This document shows, in pieces, positions 52,901-63,050 of a DNA stretch of 64,000 nucleotides. Source of the stretch: Megalonaias nervosa (taxonomy: Eukaryota; Mollusca; Bivalvia; Unionida; Unionidae); contig JAECUM010001819.1 in assembly GCA_016617855.1 (NCBI GenBank), positions 1 to 64,000 on the forward strand, in the 5' to 3' direction. Numbering within the stretch: position 1 is the first letter of the stretch; every line of letters begins with the position of its first letter. The notes beneath the pieces are model-generated. The model worked only from the letters and a program-made list of their open reading frames with translations. It ran no database searches and had not been told where the DNA came from. Made by a program: the position numbers and the translations under genes.

Positions 52901-55900
52901 CTGTTTGATAAAATGGTTAATTATCAAGTGGGGGGTCCCGAATGGTCTAAAGCGCTCACCGTTTCAGATCACTGCTGTCTCATGTCTGTCTGTGTGTGGT
53001 CGAGTCTTGGGTTCGGCCAATGTGGTTATGTGAGAAAGCTTGCCAGTTGCTTCTCATTGGTAGGTGGTTCTTTACAGGATTTTCCCAGGTTCTTCCTCCA
53101 TCATTTATACTGGCCGCCATGTAAAGCCTATCTTGTGCTGAAAAATGGCATTAAACCTTATAACAACATAACAGTTGTCAAGTGAGATAAGTAAGGTAAG
53201 TGATATCAGGTCCCCTTGGGCCTCTTATTTATATGTTCCATGACTGTGAGTGGATGACAATTCATATTTTGAAAAAGTTACTGCTTGGGTTTTGGGGGCT
53301 GGGGGTAGTTTGGGAGAAATTTGGTAATAAAGTATTTTTAAAAATTGACACATGGATATTAGTGATGGTTTCCATCTCTAGTTTATGCATGCCAGCAAGG
53401 TTATGTATGCATGGATTTATTGGCATCGCCATTCGAGGAGGTAACTGTACATCACAATAGCAATTGATGTAATTGTTACAGATGATAGCATATTGTAGAA
53501 TGTCATAACACAACAGTGTACCCTTGTAGAGTATGATCTACTTTGCTTATATCTTGAAAGTTGTTGAGTGATGACATAAACTTTTAGTGAGTTTTTTCAT
53601 TTATGCTTGAAGTTAGTCTTGTTTTTCTATCCATGACATACAGAGTGTCTCAGCTTTCTTTTCAGATAGAGGATACAGAAATTTATTCTGTACACCTAAG
53701 TTGTAGAAACAGAGAAACAAAGGAAAATTCCTACAATATGGGGGTTCAGGATAGGATTTAAGGGTATTTTACAATCTTTTAGGGCTTCCTGGAAACACCG
53801 TTATATGTTGAAATGAGATCACATTGTTAATGATGAACATTTGAGGGGAAACTGTTTGTGACTTGACTCGTAAAACACGTCTTTTAACAATATGCTTTTC
53901 TCATTTATGTCAGATGAACCAGAGGGTGAAGTCCCAACACAGATTTGTGATTGGAAACCACATTCTTCCTTTCAGTCCTGTGGCATTTGTAGAGGTAATT
54001 GTAAAATTCTGTATAATTCTGAACACATTTGAAGACTTAATCTGCATTGAAACTTCCCTGAACACATTTGAAGACTTGATATGCATTGAAACTTCCCTGA
54101 ACACATTTGAAGACTTGATATGCATTGAAAATTCCCAGAACTAGATACACATTTAGAACATGGACATCTAAACTTCCTGAATTGGCGCCAGTTACCATCA
54201 AAGGCTACTGCTTCATGATATCTGACACATTCATTCATCTTGGCAGAGGAGATATTGGTCATGATAAAGATCTATCAGATTTTGTTAGCCAATTTTGATT
54301 TTAATACACCAAAATATCGCAACCTGTTTCCAAAATGGAATTCTTCCTGGTTCCTAACATGTCTCAACTCAGAGAATCTGAGACTGTTAGCCTGGACCTT
54401 GCTGAAGCTGTTATCATACAAAACCTTGTTTCCTGATAGCTCTAGCTTCAGTTTGCAGGGTGAGTTATGTGCTCTTTCAGTCAACCTGAACTAGCTTCAG
54501 TTTAGATTGTATGGTTTGGTGATCCTCATGACATAACCAGGCTTCAAGCCCAGGAACTGGTTACCATCAGTGGGCACAGTTAGAGAGTCATATGCTCTTT
54601 CAGTCAACCTGAACTAGCTTCAGTTTAGATTGTATGGTTTGGTGATCCTCATGACATAACCAGGCTTCAAGCCCAGGAACTGGTTACCATCAGTGGGCAC
54701 AGTTAGAGAGTCATATGCTCCCTCTTGTCCATAGATAAGATGAGAGCAGCAGATATGCAAGATCCTGTCCATGCTCTTGAGCACTACTTGAAGCACACAG
54801 AGACAAGTTGTGGCTACCGCAAAAGACCCCATGACATCATTTGAAGCTGTTGGCTGACATGTAGAATCAACTTTCTTAAGTTTTTGTCTCGAATTAAGCT
54901 TCCAGAGACAAAATCTGAATCAGATGGGCCCGGATGACTACCAGACCTAATTAAACTAACACAGCCTCATGCCTTTGCTGGATTTGCCAGTGAATTTTGA
55001 TGGTAAGAAGATTTCAGTAATCATCTTCTGAACCTGATAGAGTGGCCACAGATCTTGTGACCATAGGCTGTGTTGCTTTAAGCAGGAGAATGGGTTAACA
55101 TTCACATAGGGAATCCAATCTGTCTTCACTAGAAGAATAATGGATATATAGGTAGGATGCTCAGCAGTAATAGGTGGAAGACCTATTACCTATTCTCCTA
55201 ATGTTAATGTGATTGGGGAATGTATTCAAAAGAGAAAGCAAAGTCAGTTATGTTCCTCTGAGAATACTTATCCAAATACATTACATGAAAACCCTCCCAG
55301 CCACCCCACTATATGAGCATTCTTTTTGATAGTTCATTCAGCTTAAAACTGGCGACACCTACTGGTGATAAGGGGAGGTAATGGGCAAGAGTTATCACCC
55401 TTTGCATGCTATAAACAAAAATACACATTTGTATCGTTTTAGTAGGGCTAGATTCAGGAGGTAGCAAGCTTATATTCCTATTGTTAATGTGATTGGGTAC
55501 ATAAAGAAAACATAATTTACTATAAAATTTTCTTTCTTTTGGACATTCTGATTAATGCAGTAAGTTTCCAAATGGTCCATATAATTCTGTCAACATTATT
55601 GATTTGTCTGTAATGTTAGCACAACTATGAACAGCATACATCCATATTTGCTGTTGTATAATTCACAAGCAGATCAGTGTTTGCTCTGTTAGCTTGAAAT
55701 TATAAGTAGCACTAACAGTGTAGAACCTGATTTCCCAGTGCATTATGTAATGTCAGAGCTGCATCTACACCATTTGATCTCCCAGTGCATTATATTGGAA
55801 CTGCTTTGATGTGGTTTTATCTCACAGTATTACAGCTGTCCCTCATTATAACATGATTCTAGTTATAATGTATTACTACCATGGACCCCAAATGACTGAA

Positions 55901-58900
55901 TTTGTTTATATCACAGTATTCTCTAAAATGGAGTTTGGTACATGATTGGCAATTATGTACCCTAACTGCCACATTATTATGAAGGAGAGCTGTATGTATA
56001 TTGGTAAATCTCTGTCTACACTGTTTAATCTCCCAATGCAATATATGATGGCAGATCTGTCTCTATGCTGTTTTATCATCATTATGCAATTGCATAACTG
56101 TATAAGTCTCCCAGTCCATTATATGATTGCAGATCTGCATTAATTCTGTTTGATCTTCTAGCCCATTATATGATGGCAGATCTGCATTTTTAGCATTTAG
56201 TCTCCCAGTCTGTTATGTGATGGCAGATCTTCATTTACAGCACATAGTCTCGCAGTCCATTATGTGATGGCAGATCTGCATTTACAGCATTTAGTCTCAC
56301 AGTCCATTATGTGATGGCAGAACTGCATTTACAGCATTTAGTCTCACAGTCCATTATGTGATGGCAGATCTGCATTTACAGCATTTAGTCTCACAGTCCA
56401 TTATGTGATGGCAGAACTGCATTTACAGCATTTAGTCTCCCAGTCCATTATGTGATGGCATAACTGCATTTACAGCATGTAGTCTCACAGTCCATTATGT
56501 GATGGCAGATCTGCATTTACAGCATTTAGTCTCACAGTCCATTATGTGATGGCAGATTTGCATTTACAGCATTTAGTCTCACAGTCCATTATGTGATGGC
56601 AGAACTGCATTTACAGCATTTAGTCTCACAGTCCATTATGTGATGGCAGAACTGCATTTACAGTGTATAGTCTCCCAGTCCATTATGTGATGGCATAACT
56701 GCATTTACAGTGTATAGTCTCCCAGTCCATTATGTGATGGCAGGTCTGCATTTACAGTGTTTAGTCTCCCAGTCCATTATGTGATGGCAGATCTATGCCT
56801 GCACTATGTGATCTTTCAGACCATTTAATGATGGGAGATCTGTACCTACATTTTTTGGTCTGGCAGTCCATTATACAGTTGCAGATTTGCATTTTCATAA
56901 TTTGACCTCTCAGTCCATTTTATAATGGGAGATCTGCATTTGCAATGTCTCTTTTCCTAGTCCATTATATGATGGTAAATCTGCATACAAACTATTGATT
57001 GATGGCAGATCTGTGTCTATACCTTTTGCATTTGGGTTCATAATATGCATTTTATTACACTTTATCTGCCACCTCTCTGTTCATTTATTGCCTCGGTAAG
57101 ATGAAACAATCAGTATTAGTTTGAAAGAGGTCAGTTTAAATAAAATATTTGTTAAGTCTGACAGTAGTTTATCAAACCTTTTTTATTGGGGATTGTTTGT
57201 GTCAAATTCACAAAACAAGACTAACTGATTTTAATTAATATTCTGTAGATCTTGGTGTATCTGCGACAATGCCTGGCAAGAAGTGCTGGAATACAGCCAA
57301 ACATGCAGTCTCTGACAGCCATGAAAGAGCAGTCCCCTTACCTGGCAGATTATGTCAATAGACTGCTTGATGAGGAACCTGGTCAGGATGGACCAATTCA
57401 GATCTATGTAGACTTAATCAAACAGATTGTCAGAGCTATAGGAGGTAATTTATTCTACTATGTCATCAGAATAGGACAACAATTGTTCTGTTTATAAATT
57501 AATTAATTAAAATAATTATCTTGACATATTTGTACCATATAGTCTTCTCAATCACTTATGTAATTGCAATATCATTGCATCTCAATGACAGCTTTCTTTG
57601 TTTCCAGTTGCTTCTATAAGAAATGTTTGATTTCTTAAAAGTTCTTTTAGGGTTGATCTTCTTCAAGTTCTCAGTCTTTAAATGAGAATTCCTATAACTC
57701 CTTGGTCTTCTCAAAGTAGCTGTGGATTTACTCCCACTTGGCTGTTGCTTTATACACTCTTTCCTGGCCCAGTTGTATTCCTGTTCCAGTTACCTAGGTC
57801 ATCAGATCTTGATCTTGGCTGACATCCATCACTTCCTTTGTCATTGGCAGGATAGGAAGTGACTAAAGGCTAGAATCCCTCCAGAAACTCAATAAGCAGA
57901 GATAACGATCTGTACAGATACAAGGTAATTCATTTGGAGATGCACTCACTGACCCACTTCATTACAGTCAGCAACAAGTGGAATCTGGAGGAGAGGGCTA
58001 TTATATCAACCTCCTGGAGATGAAGGTGATTCTCAGTGCTTTGACTTGTGCCATGGAAGGTGATCTTGATAATGCCTGACAACTTGATGTGGTAAATTAT
58101 CTCCTAAAACAGGTGGAACCAAGTCACCAGTACTTGTATGGTAGTTTATCTACTGGCACTTCCTGTACCATATCCTCAGCATCCTGGCTGACTCAGTATC
58201 AAGGAATGTCAGCTGCTGCACCCTAAGTGTTCACACAATCTGTCTGTCTGTCACTGGGTGTCCACCTTGTGGTACTATCTGTTGGTAGACTTCTTTGAAG
58301 TGAGGCATAACAACAAACTACCCACCTTTTTCTCCCCATTTTCAGAATCAGACCCCAGATCGTGGATGCTCTTTTGATTAGATGGAGGAGTTTGCCTTCT
58401 TCCCATTCGTCATGATCTGAGCCAGAATTACAGAGTTATTTTGGTTTCTTCTGTTGATGAGACCATTCCTGGGTCAGCAGTCTAACAGTGGGCAATAGAT
58501 CTCCCAAGGGAGATAATGTCCCGTCAGCTCAGGCTCTTTCATAATGCCTGGCTTTTGTCAGGAGAGCTTTGCATGGGGAAGTGTTCAGCCCTTCTGCCAA
58601 TTTCATTGGAGAGAATTGTGACAGCTAGAAAAGACCTCCACTTTCAAGGCATATGAAGTGGTGCACCTTGTAGACTGGTGTAGCCACTTTTCCACAAATG
58701 GCTAACTTATTCCTTTGATTCATTGAAGAGAATAAGCTAACCTCCATCACCATTAAAGAATATCACTTAATGGTTTCTTACCTGTTCAGACACAATGGGA
58801 GAGAATATATTGGTTTTTACATCATAAACATTACCTGATCACATTACATTAGGTAAGTTTAAAAATAGCAATATACTATGTAGATAATCGATAATGCCAT

Positions 58901-61601
58901 ACACCATGCTACTGTAATAATCTGTCTTTATACTATGTAGATAATGGATAATGCCATACACCATACTACTGTAATAATCAGTCTTTATACTATGTAGATA
59001 ATGGATAATGCCATACACCATACTACTGTAATAATCCATCTTTATGCCATGTAGGTAATAGATAACTACTATTGTAATAATAAGTTTTTATACTATGTTG
59101 ATAATGCCACAAAACATATTACTGTAAATATCCATCTTTATATTAATTGGATAATGGATAATACCACACACCATACCACTGTAATAATCCATCTTTATAC
59201 CATGTAGATTAACACAATGAGGAAAATATGAAATGCTTTCAGGTAATCTGTTAAGAGTAATAATCTGCCTTTATACTATGTAGATAATGGATAATGCCAT
59301 ACACCATACTACTGTAATAATCAGTCTTGATACTATGTAGATAATGCCACACAACATATTACTGTAATAATCCATCTTTATATTATGTAGATAATGGATA
59401 ATACCATACACCATACTACTGTAATAATCAGTCTTTATACTATATAGATAATAGATAATACCATACACCATACTACTGTAATAATCTGTCTTTATATTGT
59501 GTAGATAATGGATAATGCTATACACCATACTGCTGTAATAATCACTCTTTATACTATGTAGATAAAGCCATGCAACATACTTCTGTAATAATCCATCTTT
59601 AAACTATGTAGACAATGGATAACTACTACTATAATATAATACTTTATGCTGTGTAGATTAACAGAATGAGGAAAATGCCTTCAGGTGATCTGTTAAGAGG
59701 TTTCAGACAGACTGGAATTTCAAACATAACTGCATACATATGCCGTGGGTTAAATGATTAGAATATTATCAATCTTGACTGGTTGTGTTGTCATGGATAA
59801 AACAAAAGAAATAGCAAACAAACAATGAGTGAAACAAATAAATGGATTGAGAGACCAAAAATACAGTTACCGAGAACATTAAATAATAACTCCCAACCAT
59901 ATTATTATCACATTATATATTTTATCTAAATAGAGTAAATCCGAAGTATATAAACTTGAAACTGGCATAAAAGCTACTAGCTAGCTTCTAACTTTTTGTC
60001 TTCTCACAAAGAAGTTCATTGCTATATTTACACTGGAATTTTGCATTAGTCTTAAATCCAAATGTTAGTGAGTAAATGATTGATTAAATTTGTGCTTTCA
60101 AAAACTGTAAACATCTGGTCTTTTTAACCAAATTTTAAGCATTTGTTGGTAATATTGTACATATTATATTTTGCATAGATCCCATGAAGTGGGAGAAATG
60201 TAATCACTTTTTTGCAAGGGGTGAAGGGTTGGGGGTGGGTGGATTCAGTCATTCATTCCAGTGATCATTTGGAATCATCACCCATGTGTCCATATAACTT
60301 ATGAAAAGTGTTTTAATATATTTAATAGAAATTGACAAATGTTGTAAGAGAGATCTGTAATTTGCTGATCTAAGCTTGTTTTACTATTCAGTAGGAGTGG
60401 ATACTAGTAAACATGTATGTGTTGGTGGCATTTTAATTTATGATTTTAAAAAAGCATTCATTATATCATCTTTAATTTATGATTTTAAAAAGGCATTCAT
60501 TATTTTAAAAAGGCATTCATTTTATCATCTTTAATTTATGATTTTTAATAGGCATTCATTATATCCTCTCACCTGATCATCATCATTTGTTAAAGTGCTT
60601 TTTAACTGGATTAAATACCAAAACTATAGTGTTCTCAGTGAACTTGATGAAATTGATTTCCATTTTGCATTTCAAATGAAATAAACTGATTTATGAAATC
60701 ACAAATATCAAAATTCATTTGGAGTTTGCTTTAAAAAAAACCTTAAAACAATGAGAAGACAGTTATAGTGCAAATACAAAAGAACACACATGATTTGGTC
60801 AAACTAAAAATCTCTGTCTCTGGATTTTAACATTTGTTATTGATTTATTCATTTTTCTGATAGCAGTATAAGTTTTTCTCTCTACATGATAACTTGCAAG
60901 CATACAAAATATGTATTAAATATATTAAATGACTTATTTTCAAGATGGCCTGCTTTCAAGAAAAAAATTTATGACTTTGTATGGCTTATTTTTAAAGAAG
61001 GCTTACTTTCTAGGTCAGCTTAAATGAGAATTTTTAAAGCCTTTTTACTTTGAGTAATAAGTTGTTCAGAAGCCTTCAAAAGAAAAAATGAGGAAATAAT
61101 TTGGTTAGTATAGTATTGCAGACATAATTGGGTCAATTAGGAATTAATCTTGTCCATTTGTCTTTGAAGTAGTAAATAAAAATAAGTATTGTAAATAGAA
61201 TGGCTCTTTTAATAAGCAACACATGTAAATGAAACTTAAGAAGTAAACTTGTTGTGATTAAAGAGCATAATTTCAAATTAAGTACGGAAGAAAATGGCAT
61301 TGGAGATTCATCTTCATTATATTCTGTTGCAAGTGACATAGTTTGTTTTTAACAGTTCCAAAACAAGCGAAATGGCAACAGTGAATTGGTAGACCAATGA
61401 ATTGGCAATAGAGAAATATATCATTGCCGAGAATATTGACATGAATGTTTTCAGTTAAAAATCAGCCATATCATTTAAACAGCATGGTGGATTTGAATAA
61501 AATATGGGTGTATATTTCCATTCACTTTGCATATTCATTCACGGTAATTCAAGGTACATTGAAAATTATTCCTATTCCTTTTAAACAAATATACTACTAT
61601 C

Positions 61602-61638
<37 letters not shown>

Positions 61639-62975
61639 ATGTTAATTTTTTGTGTTTGCAAATATTGATATCAGGTGAACATGTGCATATCATTCTGTTG
61701 TCATGCACAGATGATTTTAAGCTCTGGTGAACTTAGCCCTTGTCTGTCATCAATTGTGTATCATTTATCATCAACTGCTAGTTTTCCATCAACATTGCTA
61801 TTTTAAACTTCTCAAAATCTGCTGGGCCAATTTCAGTCAAATTTGGGAGGAATGTTCCCTCAGGCCATGAGCTACCAAATTTATGCATGACATGTTAGCA
61901 ACAGGTCTGGCTTCCATAGCAACCAAAATGAAAAACCTATTTTCAGCTTCTTGTAAAGAACAGTAGAGTCAGTTATGATCAGTCTTGGTATGGTTGTTTC
62001 TTAGAACATTCACTCCCAAAATTTTGTCTTGATTGGCTTCTATGGCAATTGTGGTTTTCTTAACAACATGGTGGAAGACCTATTTTCTTCTTTTCATCCA
62101 TCGTGGCAAGGCTAGTTTTCATTGAACTTGGTTATAATGTTTCTTAGGACATACTCTGTCAAAATTGTATCTGGAGTGACTTTCTAGTAACCAAATGGAA
62201 AACCCAAGTTCAGCTTCTCCAGAATGGTAGAGTCAAATTTTCCATAGCAGATAGGTGGAAAACCAAATTCCAGGTTTTGAAGAGAATGGCTTGGCCAGTT
62301 TTAATTAAACTTGGTAGGAACAATTCTTAGGACATGCTTTACAAAATAATTCCAGTTGTCTCCAGCAGCAATAGTCTGGCTTCCATAGCATCCAGGTAGA
62401 ATATCAGTTTTCAGCTTCTTTAGCCAGCTATCTCCAGCATGGCTCAGACAATTTTGGTCAGACTTATTTTTTATAATATGCTGTACCAGAATTGTGTTTG
62501 TGGTGGTTTCCCAAGCTGTGATGTGACTTAAGTAGCAACCAGGTGAAAAATCTACAATGATAGTCGTCTCAACAAGAATTTCTTTTGTTACCAATATATC
62601 AAGAAACAAGAAATTTCTTTTCAAAATTGCTTTAGTATATCAGACCAAATGTGATAGATAGCACGAGCACCTTTCACAGTCATATAACAGATTGCAATGC
62701 ACCATCTAGTTCAGCTGAAATTACAGAGGGTTAAAATACAGTTAACATGTCAGATATCACAAAATTCTACTAAATGGATTTAAATTATCCTGACATGGGT
62801 GTCTTTCAACTCATTGAACCTGCTTTATTGCTGTTGCTTCTATATTCACCTTTCAGGACAATGTATGTCATGTAAGCAGTATCAGGAATACTTGGGCCTC
62901 TTATTTTTCCCAATAATTATTCTCATATTTGTTCTTAAGTGTGTGTACTATATATATATATACATATATATATAC

Positions 62976-63050
<75 letters not shown>

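Noticed and set aside
55640..57030. CRISPR-like appearance of regularly spaced repeats
   Set aside because: The whole 47-bp unit is repeated with no unique spacers, in an animal intron. It is a minisatellite.
58839..59528. Minus-strand repeated protein (YYSSMVYGIIHYLHSI units)
   Set aside because: This is the translation of the 57-bp minisatellite, whose period is a multiple of three. No start, splice or homology evidence.
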